Source: CAYSCW01 sp964449165 (lineage in GTDB: Bacteria > Acidobacteriota > Aminicenantia > Aminicenantales > Aminicenantaceae). Taken from it: 64,000 nt of DNA. The notes beneath the pieces are model-generated. The model was not told where the DNA came from. It saw only the letters and a program-made list of their open reading frames with translations, and made no database searches. Both the position numbers and the translations under genes were made by a program. This document shows positions 17,420 to 26,800 of the stretch, one piece after another; position 1 is the stretch's first letter; every line of letters begins with the position of its first letter. The stretch lies in the NCBI GenBank assembly GCA_964449165.1, contig CAYVAT010000005.1, forward strand, positions 1 to 64,000, read 5' to 3'.

Positions 17420-18829
17420 TTATTCTTCTTCCTCTTTTTCTTCAGGGGTAAGCTTTTCCTTCAGATATTTTTTCAGATCCACTCCAGTGAGTGACTTGAC
17501 CACTTCAGGCATCTGGGCCAAAATTTCTGCTACTTGGGAAGTGATTTTTGAGCTTCCAGTTCCTTTATCTCCACCTACAAGCACAATTTTATCGATTCTT
17601 GAGAGAGGTTCAGAGACAGCCTTGGCCAAATCTGGAAGGATATTGAAGTAGTTCTCCATGATAGCAGCCTGGTTGTACCTTTCCCAGGCTTGTGATTTTT
17701 TCAGCATGGCCTCAGCTTCAGCCAGTCCCCTATGTTTGATTTTTTCAGCTTCCGCTACTCCCTCGAGTTTTATGGCTTCGGCTTTTCCTTTTGCTTCAGC
17801 TTGAATCCTGTATTCTTCTGCTTCCGCCTCAGCTTTTATCTGCTGCTTGCGCGCGTCAGCGGGTTTTATAACAGTCGAGTCTAATTCTTTCTCTCTCCGG
17901 GAGATTTCCAATTCCTCAATTTTAATGGCTTCCTCTTTTTCGATAAGCTTTACTTTGGCTTCTTCTTTTTTTATTTCCTGGCTGAGGCGGAAACGCTCAA
18001 GTTCATATGCGTAATCTGCCTGAGCCTTCTGCTGGTTTACTTCCACTTGGGAGGTAGCTTTCTTGGCTTCATTTTCCCATTCGGCCTTGGCGATCAGGGC
18101 TTCGGCAGCAAGGCGGGCGACCTCTCCTTCTTTCCTTGCCTCAGAGGATTTGATGGCGGCCTCTTTTTCTGTTTCTGCCTCTGCAATGGCCGCATCCCGT
18201 CTGGCTGCTGCTACTTGAGGTTTACTCAAAGCATCCAAGTATCCTTGGGTATCGCTGATGTCCTTAAGAGCAAAGGAGATCATGGAAAGACCCATTCGTA
18301 AAAAATCACTCTGGGTTACTTCTGTTACTTTATCCGAGAATTCGTGTCTTCCTCGGAAGATCTCCTCCACAGTCATAGTCCCCATAACTTCTCTCATTTT
18401 TCCTTCGAGAATAGTCATGGAAACATCTTTGATCCCTTCTTTTCCTAATCCCAGAAACTGTTCTGCCGCCAGGCGGATAGAGTGATCACTAGAGTCCACC
18501 CTTACTTGAGCTGTCGCCTCAGCCATGATAGGAACACCGCTGTGGGTAAGCACTTCTGGAGTTTTGATGCCCAGAGTGATGACATCCATGGGTAAGATAT
18601 CTACCGTCTCAAAAAAGGGGATGACAAAAGTTCCTCCTCCCAAGCGGTAGCGGTAGCCAATCTTTCTTTTCGTTCCATCAGGCTCTATCACAGTTCTCTT
18701 CCTGCCGCCAGAGATGATGAGGACTTCGTTCGGCCCGACTTTTCTATATTGTTTAGCCAAGATAAATACGATTAGGCCGATGACGACAACGATAATGCCT
18801 ATTAAAATCAGTTCTGAAAGAATGCTCAT
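17420..18829 (-). CDS. Flotillin-like SPFH-domain protein
   Basis: 469 residues. An N-terminal membrane helix (about 4-26), SPFH/band 7 domain (about 30-200), then a long Glu/Ala-rich coiled coil (about 210-400) with repeated EAEAE and KAEA motifs, and a short acidic tail: the FloT/YuaG architecture. Flotillins organise membrane microdomains and scaffold complexes. The strong AGGAGG fits the second of two tandem ATGs (18829) better than the first (18832). It is the first gene of a probable operon with the aminotransferase fusion and the PEPCK-like gene, which may place that pair at the membrane. Confidence 0.88.
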   Translation of the reverse strand: MSILSELILIGIIVVVIGLIVFILAKQYRKVGPNEVLIISGGRKRTVIEPDGTKRKIGYRYRLGGGTFVIPFFETVDILPMDVITLGIKTPEVLTHSGVPIMAEATAQVRVDSSDHSIRLAAEQFLGLGKEGIKDVSMTILEGKMREVMGTMTVEEIFRGRHEFSDKVTEVTQSDFLRMGLSMISFALKDISDTQGYLDALSKPQVAAARRDAAIAEAETEKEAAIKSSEARKEGEVARLAAEALIAKAEWENEAKKATSQVEVNQQKAQADYAYELERFRLSQEIKKEEAKVKLIEKEEAIKIEELEISRREKELDSTVIKPADARKQQIKAEAEAEEYRIQAEAKGKAEAIKLEGVAEAEKIKHRGLAEAEAMLKKSQAWERYNQAAIMENYFNILPDLAKAVSEPLSRIDKIVLVGGDKGTGSSKITSQVAEILAQMPEVVKSLTGVDLKKYLKEKLTPEEKEEEE

Positions 18830-18882
18830 CATAGCCTCCTTAAAACCATTCCAGCTAAAGATGGTTTAAACGAGTGACTCAT

Positions 18883-18912
18883 ATTATAGAATAATTGTTT
18901 TCTTTTTTTAAA
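18883..18912 (-). promoter_or_regulatory. Candidate promoter of the flotillin operon
   Basis: On the minus strand TATAAT (18883-18888) is preceded at 18 bp by a weak -35 TTTAAA (18907-18912). A 7-bp inverted repeat (AAACCAT/ATGGTTT) lies in the predicted leader between the promoter and the ribosome site. Sequence match only. Confidence 0.35.
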
Positions 18913-19025
18913 GAACAATTTGGGATGGATGGGAACCGGCGCTATGGCAGATGATATTTCTCATCAGCGTTCCTGGTTGTTGTTTTATCGCAGATTTAGA
19001 GATGATGTTCTCAGCACCAGATGAC

Positions 19026-19712
19026 TTATTTAAACAACTTGAATCGGAGGATGTGGATGATGGCGGCCATCCCGTCTTTCCAGCCGATTTTCTTACCTTC
19101 GCTGTAGTCTCTCCCGGAATAGGAAATGGGAACCTCGTAAATCCGGCATCTAAGCTTCGAAAGCTTGAGGGTAATCTCGGGTTCGAAACCGAACCGTTTT
19201 GATTTGAGGTTGATTTGATCGAGAATCTCTTTCCGAAAGACCTTGAAGCATGTTTCCATGTCAGAGAGATTCAAGTTTGAAAGCATGTTGGACAGGGTTG
19301 TCAGCATTTTATTTCCTACATAGTGCCAGAAGAAAAGGATCCTATGAGGCCCCCCGAGAAAGCGCGATCCGTAAACCACATCAGCTCGGCCGTCCAAGAT
19401 GGGTTCAAGAAGCTTGGGATAGTCTCTGGGGTCGTACTCTAAGTCGGCGTCTTGAACCAAGATGATGTTTCCGGTCGCCTGGGAGAATCCGGTTTGGAGT
19501 GCAGCGCCCTTACCTTGGTTTTTATCATGGTTGAAAATTTTAATTTGAGGATGATTCAGGCCTTTCAAAATCTGCCTGGTGGAGTCGGTGGAGCCGTCAT
19601 CGACGATAATGATCTCCTTCTCTAGGCCGACATCCACATCCTGAGCCCGGCGAATGATTTCTTCTACGGTTTTTTCTTCATTGAAAACTGGTATGACGAT
19701 GGAAAGCTTCAT
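19026..19712 (-). CDS. Family 2 glycosyltransferase (dolichol-phosphate mannose synthase-like)
   Basis: 228 residues, a single GT-A domain: VIPVFNEEKTVEEI start, nucleotide-binding VDDGSTDST (about 38-46) and metal motif DADLEYDP (about 89-96). Length and the C-terminal SYSGRDYSEGKKI segment match DPM1-like enzymes without the membrane extension. It probably transfers a sugar to polyprenyl phosphate, a donor type used by GT-C enzymes like the two at the start of the window. It starts 4 nt after the sugar-nucleotide decarboxylase gene. Confidence 0.88.
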   Translation of the reverse strand: MKLSIVIPVFNEEKTVEEIIRRAQDVDVGLEKEIIIVDDGSTDSTRQILKGLNHPQIKIFNHDKNQGKGAALQTGFSQATGNIILVQDADLEYDPRDYPKLLEPILDGRADVVYGSRFLGGPHRILFFWHYVGNKMLTTLSNMLSNLNLSDMETCFKVFRKEILDQINLKSKRFGFEPEITLKLSKLRCRIYEVPISYSGRDYSEGKKIGWKDGMAAIIHILRFKLFK

Positions 19713-19716
19713 TTTC

Positions 19717-20661
19717 TTATCTCTTTTTCATTCCCAGCTTTGCTTTAAAATAATCGATAGTTTTTTCCAGGCCTTTCTCTAGATCAACTTGAGGTTGCCA
19801 GGCAAGTTTTTCTTTGGCTAAAGAAATATCCGGACACCTTCTTTCTGGATCGTCCGAGGGAAGGGGTTTGTGGACGATCTTGGAGGAGCTCCGAGTCAGC
19901 TTAAGAATTTTTTTGGCGAGCTCGATGATGGTGAATTCTTGAGGATTTCCCAGGTTGACTGGACCATTAAAATTCTCTGTTTTCATCATCTTGACCAGGC
20001 CGTCGACGAGGTCGGAGACATAGCAGAAGGAGCGCGTTTGGCTCCCGTCACCGTAAATAGTGAGAGGCTTCTTTTTCAGCGCTTGAACGATGAAATTGCT
20101 GACCACTCTCCCGTCATCTATGGCCATTCGAGGACCGTAGGTGTTAAAAATACGTGCGATTTTTATATCCACATTATTCTGGCGATGATAATCCATCATC
20201 AGTGTTTCGGCCACTCTTTTTCCTTCATCGTAGCAGCTGCGAAGGCCGATGGGATTGACATTTCCCCAATAGGATTCGCGCTGGGGATGGAGCTGGGCAT
20301 TTCCGTAGATTTCCGAAGATGAGGCAAGAAGTATGGGGGCTTTTATCCTTTTAGCCAGACCGAGCATGTTGATAGTCCCCATCACATTGGTCTTGACCGT
20401 TTTGATGGCATTGTACTGATAATGGATGGGAGAGGCAGGACAGGCAAGATGATAAATCTCATCCACTTCTATGAAAAGAGGATGAATGATATCGTGTCGA
20501 ATCAGCTCAAAATAGGGGTGTGCGATAAGATGACGAATATTTTCCTTGTCCCCGGAAAAAAAATTATCCACACAGATGACATCCTTACCTTTCTCTATGA
20601 GATAGTCGCACAGGTGGCTTCCTAAGAAACCAGCTCCTCCTGTGATGAGGGCTCGATTCAT
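19717..20661 (-). CDS. UDP-glucuronate decarboxylase / UDP-xylose synthase-like SDR
   Basis: 314 residues. Extended SDR with NAD-binding TGGAGFLGSH near the start, LASSSEIYG (catalytic Ser/Thr region), and catalytic Tyr/Lys in SCYDEGKR. The combination of HLACPASP, SEIYG, RSCYDEGKR and RIFNTYGPRM is that of UXS-type decarboxylases, giving UDP-xylose from UDP-glucuronate; a related epimerase activity cannot be excluded. Its start overlaps the rph stop by 4 nt. Confidence 0.85.
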   Translation of the reverse strand: MNRALITGGAGFLGSHLCDYLIEKGKDVICVDNFFSGDKENIRHLIAHPYFELIRHDIIHPLFIEVDEIYHLACPASPIHYQYNAIKTVKTNVMGTINMLGLAKRIKAPILLASSSEIYGNAQLHPQRESYWGNVNPIGLRSCYDEGKRVAETLMMDYHRQNNVDIKIARIFNTYGPRMAIDDGRVVSNFIVQALKKKPLTIYGDGSQTRSFCYVSDLVDGLVKMMKTENFNGPVNLGNPQEFTIIELAKKILKLTRSSSKIVHKPLPSDDPERRCPDISLAKEKLAWQPQVDLEKGLEKTIDYFKAKLGMKKR

Positions 20662-21419
20662 TTTTCTTCTCCTTCTCTTCCATACACCATAAAAAGAAGG
20701 CTCTTTTTCTTGAGGATCTCTTTTTGGACTTTGATGAGCTCCTTTATTCCTTTGTCCGCCAAGTCCAGAAAAGAGCGAAGCTCCTCGCGGGAAAAAGGCT
20801 TTTTCTCGGCAGTGGCTTGAACTTCGACGATTTGGCTCGTATCCGTCTCCACCACATTCATGTCGATCTCTGCGTCTGAGTCTTCATCATAATCCAGATC
20901 AAGAAGCATCTTTCCTTCCACCATTCCTACGCTCACAGCAGCAACCAGATTTTTCAAGGGCATCCGATCAATCGTTCCTTTCTCCATCATCTTCTTAAGG
21001 CTAAGGGCCAGAGCAACGCAACCAGCGGTGATAGATGCTGTTCTTGTTCCTCCGTCGGCCTGGATGACATCACAGTCTAGGATAATGGTCCTCTCTCCCA
21101 GCACACCGAGTTCGGTGACTGATCGAAGGGATCGACCGATAAGACGCTGGATTTCTTGAGTGCGGCCGCTCATCTTACCCTGGATTCTCTCGCGGATGGT
21201 TCGTTTTTCCGTGGAACGGGGGAGCATAGCATACTCGGCTGTGATCCAGCCGCTCCCGCTGTTTTTTAAGAAGGAAGGAACTTTTTCCTCGACAGTTGCT
21301 GCGGCGATGACCTTGGTTTTGCCCATTTCGATATAAGCTGATCCATCGGCAAAATCAAGGTAGTCTGGTTTGATCTTGACTGTCCTTAGAGCGTCAAAGG
21401 CCCTTTTTTTATCTCTCAT
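20658..21419 (-). CDS. rph: Ribonuclease PH
   Basis: 253 residues, normal length. Phosphorolytic 3'-5' exoribonuclease for tRNA 3' maturation. Visible family blocks: GKTKVIAAATVEEKVP, GWITAEYAMLPRST, RTIRERIQGKMSGRTQEIQRLIGRSLR (split across the RNA/phosphate site), DCDVIQADGGTRTASITGA-type block, and EVQATAEKKPFSREEL. It lies in four-base start-stop overlaps with lpxL upstream and the SDR gene downstream, so it is embedded in a lipid A/glycan operon. Confidence 0.96.
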   Translation of the reverse strand: MRDKKRAFDALRTVKIKPDYLDFADGSAYIEMGKTKVIAAATVEEKVPSFLKNSGSGWITAEYAMLPRSTEKRTIRERIQGKMSGRTQEIQRLIGRSLRSVTELGVLGERTIILDCDVIQADGGTRTASITAGCVALALSLKKMMEKGTIDRMPLKNLVAAVSVGMVEGKMLLDLDYDEDSDAEIDMNVVETDTSQIVEVQATAEKKPFSREELRSFLDLADKGIKELIKVQKEILKKKSLLFMVYGREGEEK

Positions 21420-22366
21420 CTTTCCTTTCTGGATGGATTTCTTATCATGTTTGTCTCAGAGACTTTCTCCTTTTCTTCACCCTCTGGTCTTGTCTTCCAC
21501 CTTTTGTGGAACCAGAACCAAAACTGCGGGTTTTTCCGTATTTGAATTTCTATAATCTTAGTGCATATTTGAGTTATTTTCAACACATCTTGGCTGTGAT
21601 CGCCGCTCAACGAGATCTCCAAAGGTTTGTTAATATGGATTAAGTACTTGTGCGATGTGGCGGGATAACAGAAAGCAGGAATCAGAGCAGCCTGGGTTCT
21701 GAGAAAGAAAGCAGCCAGGCTGGGGGTTGTGGCTGCCTTCTTTCCGAAAAAATCGACAAACACCGCCTGGCTTCTGAGGACGTTCTGGTCAATAAGAATG
21801 ACCGCCACTTCTTTTTCCCGAAGGGAATGGAGGATGTGTTTTGTGGCCTGGTGTTTGGAGATGACTTTCGCTCCCAGGCCGGTTCTAAGTCTGTAAAGCT
21901 CTTTCTCCAAAAATGTGTTATCCAAGGGACGAGCGATGACATTCAATCTTGCAAGCTTGGAAAGATAGTAAGATGCGATTTCCCAGTTTCCGTAATGTCC
22001 TGAAAAAAGAAGAGCGCCTCTTCCTTTTTGCAGCGCTTTTTCCAAGTGGTCTTGGCCTTCCATGACCATGATGCTGCTTTTTTTCTTTTCGCTGAGAGAG
22101 GGAAACTTTATGATATCCAAGATCACCTGGCCATAGTGCATAAAGCACCTTCGTGAGATACTCTTAAGCACTCGCAGGGAGAGCTCCTCCCCGAAGGCAG
22201 TTTTCAGGTTGGATAGACTAATCTGACGGTGTTTCCTGTTTACATAATAGACAACTAAGCCTACACAGCGACCCCAGAATAGAAGCAGGGATCGTGGCAG
22301 AAATGAGGCAAAGAATTTAATAGAACGAAAGAGAATGAGTTCGCCCCTATCCCTGATCCTTCTCAT
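21416..22366 (-). CDS. lpxL: Lipid A biosynthesis acyltransferase (LpxL/HtrB family)
   Basis: 316 residues. An N-terminal membrane anchor (about 20-40) and the catalytic HxxxxE motif as HYGNWE (about residues 122-127), plus VILIDQNVLRSQAVFVDFFGKKA, the usual acceptor-site region. It adds a secondary acyl chain to the lipid A precursor, after LpxK. ATG overlaps the lpxK stop by 4 nt. Chain specificity cannot be read from sequence. Confidence 0.9.
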   Translation of the reverse strand: MRRIRDRGELILFRSIKFFASFLPRSLLLFWGRCVGLVVYYVNRKHRQISLSNLKTAFGEELSLRVLKSISRRCFMHYGQVILDIIKFPSLSEKKKSSIMVMEGQDHLEKALQKGRGALLFSGHYGNWEIASYYLSKLARLNVIARPLDNTFLEKELYRLRTGLGAKVISKHQATKHILHSLREKEVAVILIDQNVLRSQAVFVDFFGKKAATTPSLAAFFLRTQAALIPAFCYPATSHKYLIHINKPLEISLSGDHSQDVLKITQICTKIIEIQIRKNPQFWFWFHKRWKTRPEGEEKEKVSETNMIRNPSRKER

Positions 22367-23355
22367 CGGGCTTGCTGATCCTTATCTTGAAGTAAAGAGA
22401 GAAAAAAGGTAAAGAATCTTTCTTCCAATCTCAATCCTATCTTCAGGTAAAAAGCGGGATAACTCTTAAAAGGAAGACGGGAAGCCAGCTTTACTGCATC
22501 TTTTTCTGTCATGATCACAGCCTCGGCACTGGAGCTTTCACAACTGTTCAGGATTTTCTCTATGGAAGAGGGAGGGAAGGGATGATGATCTGGAAATGTT
22601 ATGAATGATAGAGGAACTATCCCTTCACTTTTGAGCAGTGAGAGAAATCTTTCCGGCCGGGCGATTCCACAAAAAGCGATCACCTTTTTTCTTTTTAGGC
22701 TTTCGGCTTTGACTTCTTCTCTTTCTTCAAGCTGGTAAAAACCCTGGCTCTGAACTGAATAGAAGAATGTTGTTTTTTCCAAGGAAGATATCTTTTTCTT
22801 GATTTTGTCCAGCGAGTTAATCAGCAGGATATCAGCTCTTTTAAGAGAGGAAATGGGTTCTCGAAGAAGCATCTTCTTCTCAGGATTATGGAGGACGATA
22901 TCCAGGTCTCGGTGGAGGCGGAGATGCTGAAAACCGTCATCGAGGACGCCGACATCGAATCCCAAGCGGTGCGCTTTTTGACAGGATTCCAATCGATCTT
23001 TTCCGACAAAAATGCCCACCTGAGGTAAGTTTTGAGCAACCAGAAAGGACTCATCACCGGAATCCTCCCAGGTTCCTAACATATTTTTGCCATCTGAGAG
23101 GATACCACCTTTTTTTTCCCATCTACCTCTATATCCTCGAGAGATAATAGCCGGCCTGTATCCCTGTTCTTGAAGTATAGCCAGGAGCTCGATGACCAGA
23201 GGAGTCTTTTCCGAACCTCCAAAGGCGATGTTGCCGACGCTGACAATGGGGAAAGGGGCATTTTTGGTTGTAAGAATTTTTCTGTTGTAAAGAAAATTTT
23301 TAAGTTGGGCACCGAAACGATAGGCAAATGAAAGAAGGAGAAGAACTGTCTTCAT
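22363..23355 (-). CDS. lpxK: Tetraacyldisaccharide 4'-kinase LpxK
   Basis: 330 residues. Hydrophobic N-terminus, VSVGNIAFGG, AIISRGYRGRW, DDGFQHLRLHRDLDIVL and the C-terminal FPDHHPF and MTEKDAVKL blocks identify LpxK, which phosphorylates the lipid A disaccharide at the inner membrane. The P-loop reads GGSEKTP where most LpxK have GGTGKTP (Gly to Glu before the catalytic Lys); the codons GGA GGT TCG GAA AAG ACT confirm this. All other motifs are present, so the gene looks functional. A candidate promoter ends so close to the ATG that the mRNA may be leaderless. Confidence 0.93.
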   Translation of the reverse strand: MKTVLLLLSFAYRFGAQLKNFLYNRKILTTKNAPFPIVSVGNIAFGGSEKTPLVIELLAILQEQGYRPAIISRGYRGRWEKKGGILSDGKNMLGTWEDSGDESFLVAQNLPQVGIFVGKDRLESCQKAHRLGFDVGVLDDGFQHLRLHRDLDIVLHNPEKKMLLREPISSLKRADILLINSLDKIKKKISSLEKTTFFYSVQSQGFYQLEEREEVKAESLKRKKVIAFCGIARPERFLSLLKSEGIVPLSFITFPDHHPFPPSSIEKILNSCESSSAEAVIMTEKDAVKLASRLPFKSYPAFYLKIGLRLEERFFTFFLSLLQDKDQQAR

Positions 23356-23363
23356 CCCTGAGG

Positions 23364-23392
23364 ACTATACTACATTCGTTTTCCTCTTTCAA
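23364..23392 (-). promoter_or_regulatory. Candidate sigma-70 promoter of the lpxK operon
   Basis: Minus strand TTGAAA (23387-23392), 17-bp spacer, TATAGT (23364-23369). Predicted start near 23357, only about 2 nt before the lpxK ATG at 23355, where there is no Shine-Dalgarno sequence. Confidence 0.5.
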
Positions 23393-23485
23393 GAACAGGG
23401 GAAATACCATTCCAGCCGGCCCTCCTTTGTTAGAGGAAGTTAGCCATAGCGGGAAGTAAATCTCTCTCCATGATAGCTTACACAA

Positions 23486-23560
23486 GCGGCGGTTTCTGTC
23501 CAGCCTCGCCAAGACCCTCCCACCCTACCACTATGGGCTTCGGATGGACAGAACCGCCGC
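23486..23560 (+). repeat. Hairpin repeat element, copy A
   Basis: 75 bp. Arms GCGGCGGTT(T)CTGTCCA and TGGACAGAACCGCCGC pair with a single bulge; the centre (CCTCGCCAAGACCC ... CTATGGGCTTCGG) can pair further as CCAAG/CTT-GG and CCC/GGG. The core matches copy D almost exactly while the arms differ in a pairing-preserving way. Strand given is that of the shared core; direction of any transcription is unknown. Confidence 0.85.
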
Positions 23561-23585
23561 CAAATTAGGACAATCTTGAATAAAA

Positions 23586-23661
23586 GCTCCGATTCCTATC
23601 CGTCCTTGCCAGAAACTCTCTCACCCTTCACCATGGGCTTTGGAAGGAAAGAAACCGCCGC
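23586..23661 (+). repeat. Hairpin repeat element, copy B (degenerate)
   Basis: 76 bp, starting exactly 100 bp after copy A. It keeps TTCCTATCCGTCCTTGCC, CACCATGGGCTT and the AAACCGCCGC right end, but its left arm no longer pairs well. It looks like a decayed family member. Confidence 0.7.
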
Positions 23662-23680
23662 TTCAAGGGAAATACCTTAG

Positions 23681-23708
23681 TTGACTATTGAATCTGTATT
23701 GATATAAT
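23681..23708 (+). promoter_or_regulatory. Candidate sigma-70 promoter of the BNR protein gene
   Basis: TTGACT (23681-23686), 16-bp spacer, TATAAT (23703-23708). It begins 20 bp after repeat copy B and would leave a leader of about 180 nt before the GTG start at 23893. Confidence 0.55.
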
Positions 23709-23892
23709 TTTCCTTTCCTGTTTCGGGCCGGAGTTGCTGAATATTTGACATTGAATAGAGATAAAAAGAATGATTTTTCAGGCATTCGATTTCGTCAGGT
23801 GAATTTGGCACAGAATTGCTTTCCATTAGAAGAGATGGATAAATTCCTTCTCAATTCATTCTTAGTAGACAGTAAATAAAGGAGGGAACTTC

Positions 23893-26800
23893 GTGAAAAA
23901 AGCATTTTTATCCAGGCTTATCATGACTATGGGTATGACTTTTATCATCATCTTTTTTCTTGCTGCCAGGAGTGCAGAGAAAGAAGGTGAGGCTCTTCTG
24001 ACAGGATCCGTGCTCGAGGGGCTTAAATGGCGGTGTGTAGGGCCTGCAAACATGGGAGGCCGAATCGATGATTTTGCGGTGGTGGAGGGAAATCCGGATA
24101 TAATCTATGTGGCCACAGCATCAGGGGGAGTGTGGAAGACTGTCAATAACGGTGTGACATGGGAGTCTATCTTTGATGATCAAAGCACCAGTACCATCGG
24201 TGACGTTACTGTCTCTTCCTCCCATCCGGATATTGTCTGGGTTGGAACAGGGGAACCCAATAACCGACAAAGTTCCTCATGGGGAGATGGAGTATACAAG
24301 TCCACCGACGGTGGCAAATCATGGAAGAATATGGACCTAGGAGACACCCATCACATCGGAAGGATTGTGATTGATCCTGCTGCCCCGGATATTGTCTATG
24401 TGGCAGCTTTGGGTCATCTGTGGGGTCCGAACAAGGAAAGAGGTCTTTTCCGGACAACTGATGGAGGAAAAACCTGGAAGAACACTCTCTATATCGATGA
24501 AAACACGGGTTGTGTGGACGTGGCCATGGATCCAGAGAATCCCAGCACCCTTTATGCAGCCACTTACCAGCGCCGGCGTAAGGGTTGGGGATTTAACGGA
24601 GGAGGACCTGGAAGTGGACTTTATAAGACAACTGATGGAGGTGAAACCTGGGAGAAGTTGACCGATGGAGAACATGGATTACCAACAGGTGTTATCGGTC
24701 GAATAGGGATCGATGTTTATCGCAGCAATCCCAATGTCGTCTATGCTATCATCGAGCATAAGCAGGGAGGTGTTTTTCGATCTGAGGATAAAGGGTTGAC
24801 ATGGAAGAAGATGTCCAGCACCAACCCCCGGCCAATGTATTACAGCAATATTCGTATCGATCCCAATAATGATCAGAGAATATGGGTTCTCGGAGCTGCG
24901 ATGTATGTCTCGGATGATGGAGGGAAGAGCTTTCGTACAGATTATGTCAGGCGCATCCACAGCGATCACCATGCCATGTGGATCAATCCGAGTGATTCCA
25001 GCCATATGATTGTGGGTTCGGATGGAGGGATTCATTTATCCTATGACAGAGGAAAAACATGGGATTTTGTTAACTCATTGCCTATCGGTCAGTTTTATGA
25101 ACTCGATTATGATATGCGGAAGCCTTATTATGTTTATGGCGGCCTTCAGGACAACGGTAGCTGGGGTGGGCCGAGTGCTACCTGGTACAGGCAAGGTATA
25201 AGCAATGACGAATGGTTCCGGATCGGTGGAGGAGATGGTTTTTATGTCCAAGTTGACCCCACTGACTATACCACCATATATGCAGAGTCCCAGAATGGAT
25301 ATCTCTTCCGTTTTGATTTGAAATCGGGAGAGAGCAAGTTCATAAGACCTGAACCCAAGGATAAAAAGGAGACTTACCGGTTCAACTGGAACACTCCCCT
25401 CTTGATCTCTCCCCATGATCCCAAAACCATCTATTATGGAGGAAACAAGCTATTTATCTCCAGAGACCGGGGAGAGACTTGGGAGGAAACAATTGATCTT
25501 ACCACTCAACAGGATCGAGAGAAGCTTCCTTTGATGGGCGTACTTCCAGACAAGAACACTCTTTCCCGTCATGACGGGATTGCCTTTTATGGAGATATTA
25601 TCACCATTTCCGAGTCTCCTCAAAAACAGGGACTTCTCTATGTAGGAACAGATGATGGGAATCTTCAGGTCTCCCAGGATGGTGGTAAAACCTGGAAAAA
25701 TGTCATTGACAAGGTTCCCGGAGTGCCCAAGCATACCTATGTTAGCCGAGTTATCGCCTCCCATCATCAAGAAGCCACAGCCTACGCAACCTTTGATGGC
25801 CACCGCAACGATGATTATAAGCCTTATGTTTTCATGACTACAGATTATGGAGAAAGTTGGAAGAACATCTCATCGAATCTCCTACCGGGGGGAACGGTGA
25901 ACGTAATCAGGGACCACCCCAGGAATCCTTACCTTCTGTTTGTGGGAACAGAAAGAGGTGCTTACTTTTCCATAGATAGAGGAGGGAGATGGATCAAGTT
26001 CAAGAATGATTTTCCGATCGTTCCGGTGGATGACATTGCCATCCATCCCCGGGATAATGATTTAATTTTTGGAACCCATGGCCGAAGCATCTGGATCTTG
26101 GATGATATCACGCCTCTCGAGCAGCTCAGCCAGGAAGTTGTTGATTCTCCTAGCTATCTCTTTGACCTCCGCCCTGCGGTCATCTTTAATCCTTATTCTA
26201 ACAAAGGAAATACTGGTTACAAGATATTTATAGCTCCCAATCCTCCTCATGGAGCAGTCATCAGCTACTACTTGAAAGAAGAATCAAAGAAGGATGTAAA
26301 AATTATCATCAAGGACAGTGAAGGAAAAACAGTTAGAGACCTCAAAGGAGAGAAAAAACCAGGAATCAACCGAATCATGTGGGATTTAAGATATGGCCCT
26401 CCTCCTTCTCCCGATGAAGGAGCAACCCGGCGATTCAGGGCAAGAGGACCATTTGTACTTCCAGGGACATACGATATTGTGCTTCAGGCAGCAGACCAAG
26501 AGCTTGAAAGACAGGTGAAGGTTGTGGGAGATCCAAGGATTGATATATCCTTCGAGGATAGAAAAGCACAGCACGATGCCCTCTTTTCCATCTACAACCT
26601 CTATCCTGTTCTTACCCAAGTTACACAAAGAACAGACAGTATTCGAAAAGAAATCAATAAGTTGAAACAGACGCTGAAGAAAGTTCCTGAGTTCCCTGAT
26701 GCCATTTCAGAGAAAGTTAAAGCTATATCCAAAGAGATAGATGATATTCGAATCAAATTGCTGGGCGATCCGAAATTAGGCTGGCGCGGAAGGCGTGCTG

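Larger units (their letters stand above)
23356..23892. other. Divergent intergenic region between lpxK and the BNR protein gene
   Basis: 537 bp holding the lpxK promoter (23364-23392), two copies of the hairpin repeat (23486-23560, 23586-23661), a sigma-70-like promoter facing the BNR gene (23681-23708) and a sigma-54-like sequence with wrong spacing (23806-23820). No RNA gene was recognised apart from the repeats. Confidence 0.6.

Noticed and set aside
23806..23820. Sigma-54-like TGGCAC-AGAA-TTGCT upstream of the BNR gene
   Set aside because: GG and GC are separated by 9 nt, not the strictly required 10; a good sigma-70-like promoter lies nearby.
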